Source: Odobenus rosmarus divergens
Taxonomy: Eukaryota > Chordata > Mammalia > Carnivora > Odobenidae
DNA: 64,000 nt
Reading direction: 5' to 3'
NCBI RefSeq assembly: GCF_000321225.1
Contig: NW_004450481.1
Location: 305,731-369,730 of the forward strand
Of this stretch, positions 12,052 to 23,000 are shown piece after piece (the first letter of the stretch is position 1; each line of letters starts with the position of its first letter). Position numbers and translations under genes: made by a program. A model generated the notes under the pieces. The model was not told where the DNA came from. It saw only the letters and a program-made list of their open reading frames with translations, and made no database searches.

Positions 12052-12275
12052 AGGAGCGCAGGGCCCCCGAGTGGGCGCCAAGCTTTTCTGCCCCCTTACG
12101 CCCGGCCCGGCCCCCGGCGGAATGACGTGCTAGCTGCCGTCCCCTTCCCCGTGCGCCTGGCAGACGCCTTGTGCGGAGGTTGTTGACCACCCTGCAGAGG
12201 GTCAGGAACCTCGCCGTACCCAACAACGCTCCCTGTTCCTAGGATAGGGTGCATGTGTGTGGGGGTGGCTGGCGG

Positions 12276-12294
12276 ATGTGTGTGTGTGTGTGTG
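12276..12294. repeat. (TG)n microsatellite
   Basis: About nine TG units stand next to a GGGGGTGGCTGGCGG stretch at the edge of the EPS15L1 CpG island. Confidence 0.85.
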
Positions 12295-12295
12295 A

Positions 12296-12440
12296 TAATT
12301 TCCCAACTCTCACTTTCTAGCAGGATGACCTTGGCAAGTTACTTATGTACCTTCTCTGAGCCCCCAGTCCCCTTCTGAGAAGAGGGGATGGTAATATGTG
12401 TTTGCTGTACTTCTACCTCCACATCTCACACTGCCTGGCA
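12296..12440 (+). repeat. MIR-like SINE fragment
   Basis: CTTGGCAAGTTACTTATGTA, CCTTCTCTGAGCCCCCAGT and AGAGGGGATGGTAATA are recognisable MIR core pieces. Confidence 0.65.
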
Positions 12441-13689
12441 CAGAGCAGGCCCCTAAGGTTTGCTGGAGAACTGGTACCAGAGGGGGCATTTATTTCTTTC
12501 GACGTTTTGTCTTCCATTGGCTAGGGACACACACTCATCTGTGGCCAGTTTCCACTAACAGGGCAAGGAAGAAAGGTCCAGCCAGGCAGCTGACCACAGC
12601 GGCACAAGGTTTCCTCAGGGCAGGTGGGCCTCCCTTACCTGGCCTCCTGTGATGGCCGCAAAGTGAGTCCGGCCAGGCACCGCTTCCCAGGCAGGCAAGC
12701 TAGAAGGCATGTGATCTCAGGGGTGGTGCACAGCTTCCTGTCCACCCCTTCCATTTATGGAGTCAAGCTGCTGCTGGTCTCATGAGACACCCCTGAGTGA
12801 AGAGCAACGAGATAAGACCATGGTCATCTGGTCTTGTCTTGAGACTCTTGCTGTCTGAGCTCCAAGTTTTCAGTCTCGTCATGCTCCATCACTCCTCGGT
12901 TCCCTATATAAAAAGCAAGGGGCGGCCACCAGAGGATTTTGAACATGATCAGATTTGTGTTCTAGAACGTCGACTCAATGCAGCAGGCAAAGTAGCCTGA
13001 GCACCGATGGATGGACAGGAGTGGGCCAGCTGGAAAGCTGGAGCGATGGTCCAGGTGCAGAAATGGAGGCTTTTAGCTGAGTGGAGTGCTTTATCCGTCT
13101 GTGTTCCATAAGGAAAAGTCAAGTCATTCTTAGACACTTCCAACAGAGGACAGTTGATATAGGAGAATGATTATAAAAGTATGGCAAAAACGGAACAGGA
13201 ATATAAGGTTACCTAAAGATTAGTAACTGTAGGAAGCTGCTAGCCATTCTAGGGCTAAAGGCCAAACGGGGAAAAGGTGTTACCCAAAACCCATCATCAC
13301 TGGGCCCTGAGCAGGAACCCAGATGCCGGCTCTCATCAGCCACTGCCGTTTCGCGATCGCTCAAGTCACTGCTGTTTTTCTCACCACTGACTCAGGTGCC
13401 AGCAGAAGCCTGAAAAAATGGCTTCTCCTCTCCGCCTGCCTGCCCACTTCTTTCTGACGGAACATGACGGGAAACCAGTGGGCAAGGGTATCTGTGAAAT
13501 GTCTTCTATAGGCTTCCAACCTTAGTGTCAGAGCCTACAGAGGCAGTGACCACGGAGACTCTCCTGCATCCTCTTGACTAGAAACAGAGGTTTGGTGCTG
13601 AGTCCCACCCAGCTAGCGGCCTGGGATTCCCTCTTACTTCTGTAGCCACCACACTGGGCAGTGAGCCACCATCTGTGACCTCTCTTGCC

Positions 13690-14110
13690 AGAGTCCAGAG
13701 CTGCACTGTCCAACGTGGTGGCCACATGTCACGTGTGGCCAAGTAAGTTTCAATTTGAATTACAATTAAATAAGATTAAAAATCCATTCCTCCATAGAAT
13801 GTACAACACCAAGATTGAATCCTAATGTAAACTATGGGCTCTGGGAGATAATGATGTGTCAGGTTCATCAATTGTGACAAATGTACCACTATGTTGTGGG
13901 ACACTGATAGTGGGGGAGGATGTGTGGGTATAGGTATAGGAGTGAGGGTATATGGGAACTCTGTGCTTTCTGCACAGCTTTGCAGTGAACCTAAAACAAC
14001 TCTAAAACCAATGATTATTAATTTTTTTTTTAAAAATCATTCCTCAGTCCCACCGGCCATATTTCAAGGGATCACATGTGGCCAGTGGTCACTGTATTGA
14101 CCACTGCAAA
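13690..14110. mobile_element. old palindromic DNA-transposon-like element split by a LINE-1 3' end
   Basis: Outer parts (CACTGTCCAACGTGGTGGCC, then CACATGTCACGTGTGGCC, and on the far side CACATGTGGCCAGTGGTCAC) form a degraded inverted repeat typical of a nonautonomous DNA transposon. The middle, about 13790-14037, resembles a LINE-1 3' UTR (GTTCATCAATTGTGACAAAT, then GAACCTAAAACAACTCTAAA) ending in a T/A tract. AAAAATCCATTCCTC and AAAAATCATTCCTCAG flank the insert as a duplication. Confidence 0.65.
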
Positions 14111-14384
14111 TGGGGAACATCTCCGTCTTCACCGAAAGTTCTCCAGGATGGGACTGCTCCAAAGATGAGCTCTGCAGGATCTGAGCTGGTCTGACCCATC
14201 TTCATACAATGTTTCCAGCATTTTCTAAGCCTGGCCCTGCTTCTTTCTTCAGTAACTTCTTACACCCTTCAGAGATTAAAGGGGTAGACTGTTGAATCCC
14301 AACCCTGCACTACATGGAAGTGAATCTTTCATTTCTGAGAGTGATAACCAACCCCCAATAAACCGTCAGCCGTCAGTCCATTTA

Positions 14385-14587
14385 GGGGCATCTGGCTGGC
14401 TCAGTCAGTTGGGCATCCGACTCTTGATTTGGGCTCAGGTCCTGATCTCAGGGTCATGAGATCAGCCCCTCATCAGGCTCTGCACTGGGCAGGGGGCCTG
14501 CTTGAGATTCTCTCCTTCTTCATCTCCCCCTCTCCCCTCCCATGTGTGTCTCTCTAAAAATAAATACATAAAGTATTTTTTTTAAAA
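14385..14587 (+). mobile_element. CAN SINE, diverged
   Basis: The head GGCATCTGGCTGGCTCAGTC has several mismatches, with the ACTCTTGATTTGGGCT variant body and a tail AAAAATAAATACATAAAG. Flanks CAGTCCATTT and AAGTCCACATTT suggest a worn duplication. Confidence 0.88.
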
Positions 14588-15187
14588 GTCCACATTTGGA
14601 GGGCTGCCAACTTCAGCCAAAGTGAGAACAAAACTTGCCAGTATTTCACTTCATGGGCAGACTTTTCACATGGATCACCTAGCAATGTGTCATATATAAT
14701 TTCCAATGTATCAGCTTATTTGTAATATCACTGGGTTCCAGATTCCTGGTGTCCTAAATTTTATTACTTCCAACACAAATTTCTGTGTGGAAAAAGGCAT
14801 CTTCAAATCAGAAGACTCTTAAGTATGACTTTTAAAAAGCAAATTATATGATTAAGCCAAAAAGATTGAACTGAGAAATAATGACTATTTTCACTTGAGA
14901 AAATGAATTTCATTCCCCTGTCTTACAGAGAATAAAAGGCCACAGAAGTGGGTCACAGTGTGAGGGAAAAGAAGCAGCGGCTTCCTTATGGCATGACAAA
15001 AGTCTGTGCACACAGACCTGCGTTCTCCAAAATAACCAGTATGCCAGTGAAACCTGCCAAAACTTTCTACACGAATGATGTTGGGCAAAGGTTTCATATT
15101 GGAAAAGGTTAGCATATGCTGTTAGTAACTTGCAGCCTGAAGAAATAAGGCATCATTTCTCCTTTTTCATAGTAAGTTTTACCAACT

Positions 15188-15193
15188 TTTATT
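15188..15193 (-). terminator. candidate CALR3 polyadenylation signal
   Basis: The minus strand reads AATAAA 275 bases past the CALR3 stop codon. It is the first exact hexamer that I see, so a 3' UTR of roughly 300 bases is predicted. Confidence 0.5.
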
Positions 15194-15467
15194 TATAAAA
15201 CATTTTGGGAGCTAAGAAAAGAGCATCATATTTTTGGCCAGACCCCCACTGGCCTCTGGCTTCTAGCACTCAGGTGTGTCGAGAGAAAACATCTCGGTGC
15301 CCAGGGGTGGGTCTCAGGGAACACCAGACCAACCCCACTGAGAAGCATAGGAACATTTTCAAAGAAAATTGGGCAAATTACCACATATGTTGACATTTGC
15401 ACTTTTTACATGTAGATTAAAGTGGAAACAAGATTTTACCAGTCATCTTTATCTGGGGTGGGAATGA

Positions 15468-15611
15468 CTAAAGTTCATCCCTCCTGTGAAATCTCTGGAA
15501 AGTGTTTTCTTGCCCACCAAACCTGCCCACCAGCTGCTCCTGCTCATCTTCCTCACGGGCTTTCTTCATTTCCTCCTTGGCCTGTATGGCATCCATCTCC
15601 CTTTCTGGGCC
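15468..15611 (-). CDS. CALR3: CALR3 coding exon 9 with stop
   Basis: Encodes residues 338-384, [20 protein letters not shown] onward, then FHRRDEL and a TAG stop at 15468-15470. The charged helix is short and not a long acidic calcium-storage tail. Confidence 0.96.
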   Translation of the reverse strand, partial: GPEREMDAIQAKEEMKKAREEDEQEQLVGRFGGQENTFQRFHRRDEL

Positions 15612-17040
15612 CTTGGAGAAAGAAACAGAGACATGAGCCTTTAGCCGCTGGGGGTTATGTTTCCAGGGAGTGGACGGAGTGTCCACCTTCAATCTGCTCC
15701 TGCCTTCTTGCAAGCCTCCACACTGCCTGGGGGTGGCTTGGAAGAACCCCCAAGGATGCCAGGCCCTAATCCCTGGAACATGTAAATGTGACCTTCTCTG
15801 GGAAAGGGGTCTTTGCAAATATGATTAAGTTAAGCATGTTGAGATGGGAAGATTATCCTGGGCCCTAAATTCCATCACGAGTGTCCTCATAGGAGACGGG
15901 CAGAGAGAGATTTGACATACACACAGACACAAGAGGAGAAGACCACGTGAAGACAGAGGCAGAAATTAGAGCCACATGGCCACAAACCAAGGAACACTAG
16001 GAGCCACCAGAGGCTGCAAGAGGCAAAGGAAGGATGCTCCCCTAGAGCATTTGGAGGGAGCGTGGCCTTGCTGAGGCCTTGATTTCAGCTCAATGATACT
16101 GATTTTGGACTTCTGGCCTCCAGAACAGTGAGATGATAAATTTGTGTTGTTTTAAACCAGCCAGTTTGTGGTAATTTGTTACAATGGCCACAGGAAATAA
16201 ATACAAACCCCCCTTCACTTCTTTCTATTCCCAGAGTACCTGGGCCCCTGTCCTTCAATCAGGGGAGAAGTGAACAGGCAGTGAAAGGAGACTTCTGAGC
16301 CTAAGTGAGAAAATCCAGGTACATGGGATCAACAGAAGGGCTAGGAGTGCAGACACATCAAGAAGGTTTCCGTAGTCATTATTGAAAAAGAGTAAGGCTT
16401 TGTGGCAGAAATCAGATTCCAAAAGAACTGGTTCACCATCAACAAAATGAAAAGGTAACCTACTGAATGCGAGAAAATATTTGCAAGTCATATCTGATGA
16501 GGGATTAATATCCAAAATATATAAAGAACTTCTATAACTTAAAGGCAAAAAAAATCTGATTTTAAAATGGGCAGAGTATCTGAATAGACGTTTTCCAAAG
16601 AAGACATACAGAAGACCAACAGGCAAAGATGCTCAACATCCCTCATCATCAGGGAAATGCAAATTAAAACCATAATGAGCTATCACTTCACACCTGTTGG
16701 AATGGTTAGTATCAAAAAAACACAACGTAACAAGCATTGGCCAAGGATGTAGAGAAGAGAGATCCTTCGTACACTGCTGGCGGGAATGTAAATTGGTATA
16801 ATCACTACAGGAAACTGTATGACACCTCCTCCAAAATTAAAAATAGCAATACCATATAATCCAGTAATTCCATTTCTGGCTATTCATCTGAAGAACATGA
16901 AAACGCTCTCTCAAAAAGGCATCGCGCCCCCCCCCCGTTTATTGCAGCATTATTTATAATAGCCAAGACATGAGAGCAACCCAATTGTCCATCAACAGAT
17001 GAATAAAGACAATGTGATATATATGTATGTGTGTATGTCT

Positions 17041-17079
<39 letters not shown>

Positions 17080-20000
17080 GGAATATTACTCAGCCATAAA
17101 AAAAGAATGAAATCTTGCCATCTGCAACAACACGGATGGACCTTGAGAGCATTACGCTCAGTGACATAAGTAAGACAAAGAAAAATGAATACCATATGAT
17201 CTTACTCTATATGGAATCTTTTCTAAAAAAATGAATTCATAGAAACAGAGAACACATTGATGATGGTTGCCAGTGGCAGGGTGGAGGGGGTGGGTGAAAT
17301 GGGTGAAGGGGGTCAAAAGGCACAAGCTTCCAGTTATAAAATAAATAAGTCATAGGGATGTCATGGGCAGCATAGAGAATATAGTAAATAATATTGTAAT
17401 AACTTCATAGGTGACAGATGGTAGCTAGATTTATCGTGGCAAGCACTTCATAATGTATATACATGTTGAATCACTATGTTGTACACCCGAAATTAATATA
17501 ATACTGTAGGCCAACTATACCTCAATTAAAACAATAAAACACAGGCATTTCACAAAAGAGGATGTCCAAATGGCCACAAAAGCCCTAAAACAGTGCCAGC
17601 CTTCATTTGTCATCAGGACAACAAAACTAAAACCGGAGATACCACTACACACCTAGAGAAACCCACAATCCCCGGCACTGGTGAGGATGGGAGACACCGC
17701 AGCCCCTCTGGGTACAGCCTGGCAGTTTCTTATGCGGTTAAACTTCTATTGTAGGACTCAGCTATTCTTGGCTATTTATCCTAGAGAACTAAAAGCATAC
17801 ATCCACACACAAAAACTGTGAGCAGATATTTATAAGAGCTTTGTTCTTATGTCAAAAACTGGAAACAACCCAATTGTCTGTCAGCTGGTGAACAGATAAA
17901 ACTACTCAGCAGTACGAAGAAACCAACTAGTGACTGATACCCCAACAACATGGATGGATCTCAGACACCTTATGCTTGAGAAGCAGGCTCCAAAAGACGG
18001 CACATTAGGGATGCCTGGGTGGCTCAGTCAGTTCAGCGTCTGCCTTCGGTTGGGGTCATGATCCCAGAGTCCTGGGATCGAGTCCTACATCAGGCTCCTT
18101 GCTCAGCGGGGAGCCTGTTTCTCCCTCTGCCTGCCACTCCCCCTGCTTGTGCTCTCTCTCTCTTTCTTTCTCTCTGACAAATAAATAAATAAAATCCTAA
18201 AAAAAAAAAAAAAAGGCTGCACACTAGATGAATCCATCTATAGGACACTCTGGAAAAGACAAGACAGTAGTGGCAGATACCGGATCAGTGGGGGTCCGGA
18301 GTGGGAGAAGGTTTGGCTACAAAGAGCCCAGGAGACTTTTGGGGGTGGTGACACTCTTCTGCATCTGGATTTCTGTTGGTGGTTTCACAACTGTATTCGT
18401 TTATCAAAACTCACAGGCCTCCACACCAAAAAAGGGTAAGTCTTACAGTATGTAAATTATACTTCAGGAAATGTGACTTGTAGGCAACTGACACTAATAC
18501 CCAGCATAGCCAAAGATGCGGCAAAACTGAGACTCTCATCTACTGCCCAAGGGAACAGAAAGTAGGATGACACCTTGAAAACCGTTTGGGTGTGTAAGAC
18601 CTTGTGATCCAAACTGTCCTCTCCTGGGCACAGGAATGATGCTGGCGGCCTTATTCACAAGGCCCCAAGCTGGAAGCAATCCAAAGCTGCATCAACAGAG
18701 AATGGATACCTACCTTCCGGAATATTCACACACTAAAAACGAGCTGCTGCCGTATTTGATAATACGAACCTCATAGCACTGCCTGAATGAGTAAATATTG
18801 GATGGCTCCACTTATACGAATTTCAAAAGGAGGTCAAATGGATGTATGGTGGTGGTTCCTTTGGGGGCGGGTGGCGGCTGGGAAGGGGCAGGAGGAGGTT
18901 CCCAGAACCCCGCTAACATTCTGTATCTTGATCTGGGCGGGATGCTCACTACTGAAAACTCATCAAGCCCTTTCCTATGTGTTAGATTCAAGTACAGAAA
19001 TAAATGAATAACAAACGAGAAGTTCGTTGTGTGCACCATACCTTTGTTTCCCCCCAAGTAGCCTTGCCAAAATTCTCGGCATACTCTTCATCGTCTGTGA
19101 TCAGGAAGTTATCAAAGATGGTTCCTGATCTCACCTGTGGAGGAAAATGAGGCCTTTCTTATTGATGTGAGGAATATGGCAGCTTTCCGCCCAGAAACAG
19201 TTGTATTTGGCTCAGTGCCGTCACAGTGATCGGCTCTCGACAGGAGCACGTGCTTAAACCCATTTCTAAAACATCTGCTCCCTCCAAGGCATTGGTGCTC
19301 AAACTAAGCTGCATCACCAACAATATTTTAGAAACTCCTGATGTCTGGCCTCACCCCTGGGGATGCTGATTTAACTGGTCCCCGGTGCTACCTGGGCAGG
19401 GAGACTCGGAAGAGTACCCAAGTGACTCGAGCATTCCACAATGGTTGCCAACCGCTGCCTGAGAACCTTACTGTGCAAAGGAGGCCATGGCCAGCAGCGG
19501 CAGCAACACCTAAGCAGAGGAGTGACAGGTTCCCAGGGGGAATGGAGGCAGACAGGAAGTGCCCAGAGGGCAGAGAGGATGTCTGTTTTGTCCACGGCTG
19601 TGTGTCTTGGGTCCGGGTCCAGGGGCCAGGCACATAGTAGGAGCTAAGGAGTACCAGCTATGTGAATGAAGGAGTTTAGGCTGAAGCTCAGAGTTCTCAA
19701 ACTACAGCAAATTAAAAACCACATGACCTGCCAAAGCTCCAGTCCAATGGCACCAATGTTCTCAAATTCAGAGAGGTCGTATTCTGTCAAATAGTTGTTT
19801 TTCATCTTCTGGTGGAGCCAAACGTCTTTGTCTATACCCTCCGGTTTTAGGCCATCCTGCAACAACAAACTCTACGTGGTGGCCCTGAAGGACGCAGGCC
19901 GGGGTGGGGAGGGGGCATCGCAAGGAGAAGATGTCACGCACCTGGTACGGAGGCTTCTGCAGCATCGGCCCCTGCCAGTCCCCCTCCAGCTCACTGTTCC

Positions 20001-23000
20001 AGTCGCTTGGCTTGCTGGCACTGGCATCCAGAAAATGCTTCTCCCAGTCCTAAAATGTGTGTAAGAAAAAAAAAATTGATTCCCAGATTTGAGAAAAGAA
20101 ATTCTTAGCTACCAAGAGGCAGGAGCAGGCCTGTGGCCCTGGTTGAAATTCCCCCATCTATTTGGTGGTCAAAGGCCAAGTGCTCGGGGTTTCCAGGCCC
20201 ACCGAGGGTTTGAGGGCCACACACTGCTGGGATTTTCTCCCTAAGCCTCAGCGGGATCGCACCACCCTTCCCAAGCTGGCGAGAGGAACAACAGTGTGCA
20301 AAACTCAAAATAGTGGCTAAAGTTAAATGAGGGGACAAGGGGAACCTGTGTGGCTCAATCGGTTAAGTGGCTAACTCTTGGTTTCAGCTCTGGTCATGAT
20401 CTCAGAGTCCTCGGATCGAGCCTTGAGTTGGGCTCTGTACTCAGAGGGGAGACTGCTTCTCTAGCTCCCTCTCCTTCTGCCCCCCCAACTCTCCTTCTGC
20501 CCCCCCCAACTCGTGGGCATGCTCGCTCGCTCTCTCTCAAATAAATAAATAAATAAATCTTTAAAAAAAGTGATGAGACAAAAGTGACAATGGCAGGGAG
20601 GGGCCACACAGTCACTGCTAGTTAGGTGGTCTGTCTTTCTACACAGCAGTCATAGATGGAATGTTCCAGAGAGAGAGGCTAGACAACCAAGAAATGTGCC
20701 AGGACTTACCTGGGGACTGCTGGGTAGCAGGAGGAAAGCAGTTACATTATATAGACATTATATAGACCTTCTATATATATACATATGAACAATCACACTA
20801 TACACATATAGACACGCACGTATATCTACATGCACATACACATGTGTATAATACATACGAACGCACATGCGTACACATACATATGTAATACACACCTATC
20901 ACATACGTACACACATACCAAACATGTATACTTGTACTCATGTATATACACACATACCCATCTCTACATATATATGTGGCTTAGTAGGTGTTGAACAAAT
21001 ATTTGTTGAATAAACGGATGAGGAAAAGGTGCTATGGATTAATATTTAGATAAACACTTAAACGCATAAAAGTTGTATACAACGATGCTTTCTCTCTAAC
21101 TGAAAAATAGTAACATTTTGCATTTAGACTGTGGCTTTTCCAGGATGTGCAACACTTCTCAATGATTGACACACAGGATTTGGTCGCCTCTCCTACTGCT
21201 TTTTGCCTCCACCCCAACTGGCAACGATGAGCCTGAGCCACCCTTGTGCTGGGACCAGGAAATGGTTACAATTCAGTCCAAGCGGCTGGCTCCTTATGAT
21301 CGCAAGCACTGAAATCATAATGCCATCATGAACTCATCTGTGGAGGAACTCACACTGAACCAAACATATGGACAAAACACAGCCAGTTTGGAGGCCAGCT
21401 TCTGGAAGGTTGATTAGACTTTGTTCTTTTGCTTTACTGACTACATTGTCTATGATGACGTAGTTGATGGTCAGACAGCAGTGCCACGGGTCAGTTTTAA
21501 GTTGCCAGAAATTAATTGTAAACCCAGTTCAGGGGTGCCTGGGTTGGTGCAGTCGATTAAGCGACCGACTCTTGGTTCCGCCTCAGGGTCATGATCTCAG
21601 GGTCGTGATGGAACCCCGCGTCAGGCTCTGCGCACAGCAGGGAGTCTGCCTCGGATTCTCTCTCCTTCTCCCTCTGCCCCTCCCACTCATGTTCTCTTTC
21701 TCTCAAATAAATAAATAAATAAATCTTTAAAAACACACACACACACACAGTCCAGTACTTTTAGTTATTATGGCAGAGACAACTGTCTTAAGGTAAATGG
21801 CTCATGGGTTTGGTGTGGTGTTTGATGTTCAAAACAAAATGTGGCAACAATAAACATAAACTGAAAACAAAACAAGACAGAAGGTAGCTCATGGTGGGTT
21901 GAGTGGAACAGTTGATCCACATCCTAAATCTCGGAATCTGGGAATTCGAGCTTATATTGAGAAAAGGATCTCTGCAGATGTAATCCAGGTAAGGATCTTG
22001 AGGCAGATCATTCTGGATTATCCAGGTGGGCCCTAAATCCAAGGGAAAACATCTTTAAAAGAGAGAGAAGAGACATGAGAAGGCCATGTGGAGGCGGACG
22101 CAGAGATTGATGTCCACCAGCCAAGGAACTCAGGAGGCAACAGAAGCTGGAAGAAACAAGGAAAGGATTGTCCCCTGGATCCTTCAGAGGAAGTGTGATT
22201 CTGCCGACACCTGGATTTCTGCCTTCTGCCTTCAAGAACCATGTGAGAATACATTTCTGTCATCTTAAGCCATCCACCTTGTGGTACTATGTTACGTCAG
22301 CCCTAGGAACCTAATGCATAGCCGTTATGTTACCGGATTCTTGCTTGTCAGTCACAAGTGTGAAGCTCAAAAAGTACTTTATGTTCAAATTCAGAATAAC
22401 AAAAAAATCATTTTTACAAAGGTTGTTGATGCATTATCCTTTTTTTAGAAAAAAACATTGGTTAAAAAAACCCAAACCTAACTTTCTTTCGTATCAAATA
22501 TAAAACTCTTTCACAATACCTGGGTGAAGCTGTGTGGCTGGTTTCAGCAGCAAATGCTCCAGGGGGGACACTTTCTTTTTTTTTTTTTCCAAAGATCGAT
22601 TTTTAAATTATTTATTTATTTATTTTAACGGAGAGAGAGAGAGAGAGAGAGAGCACATGCTGGGGGCCAGGGGAAAGGAGCAGAGGGAGAGAGACTCGTA
22701 AGCAGGCTCCATGCCCAGTGTGGAGCCCAACACGGGGCTCAATCTCAAAATCCTGAGATCATGACCTGAGCTGAAATCAAGCATCGGACACTCAACGGAT
22801 TGAGCCACCCAGGAGCCCCCGGGAAGGGCACTTTGTGATAATGTTGACATCATGATGACCAGCCATGCAGAAATCCCACAGGACCCGGGTACTTATAAAC
22901 TTCACTGACACCCTCTCCAGACTTGTTTGGGAAAAATCCACACCTGGGATTTGTCACCTTCAGCCTGGTCCCAATCCTTGGACTCTGCAGAGGACTTCTC

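Larger units (their letters stand above)
11330..12170 (-). promoter_or_regulatory. CpG island and promoter of EPS15L1
   Basis: Dense CpG and G+C content surrounds the first coding exon, with several GGGGCGGGG Sp1-type boxes (for example near 11865-11875, 11972-11985 and 12018-12030). There is no TATA box near the start, as usual for a housekeeping gene. The transcription start is expected just upstream of the start codon on the minus strand, about 11832-11870. Confidence 0.85.
11832..15467. other. EPS15L1-CALR3 intergenic region
   Basis: The region holds the rest of the CpG island, a (TG)n run, a MIR fragment, an old DNA-transposon-like element split by a LINE 3' end (13.7-14.1 kb), and one CAN SINE (14385). 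I see no gene in it. The final 300 bases are probably CALR3 3' UTR. Confidence 0.7.
15612..19041 (-). other. CALR3 intron 8, mostly old repeats
   Basis: Almost the whole 3.4 kb is interspersed repeat: an LTR-like element, three consecutive LINE 3'-end fragments, a CAN SINE and an (AC)n tract. Each is listed separately. Confidence 0.85.
20050..22943 (-). other. CALR3 intron 5
   Basis: The intron holds CAN SINEs at 20339, 21532 and 22575, an A/T-C microsatellite region at 20733-20980, and the second LTR-like repeat. I see no exon in it. Confidence 0.8.

Noticed and set aside
11308..12186. Long frames on both strands (up to 292 codons) in the EPS15L1 CpG island
   Set aside because: GC-rich promoter DNA lacks stop codons by composition. 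The peptides are Arg/Pro/Ala-rich with no recognisable domain.
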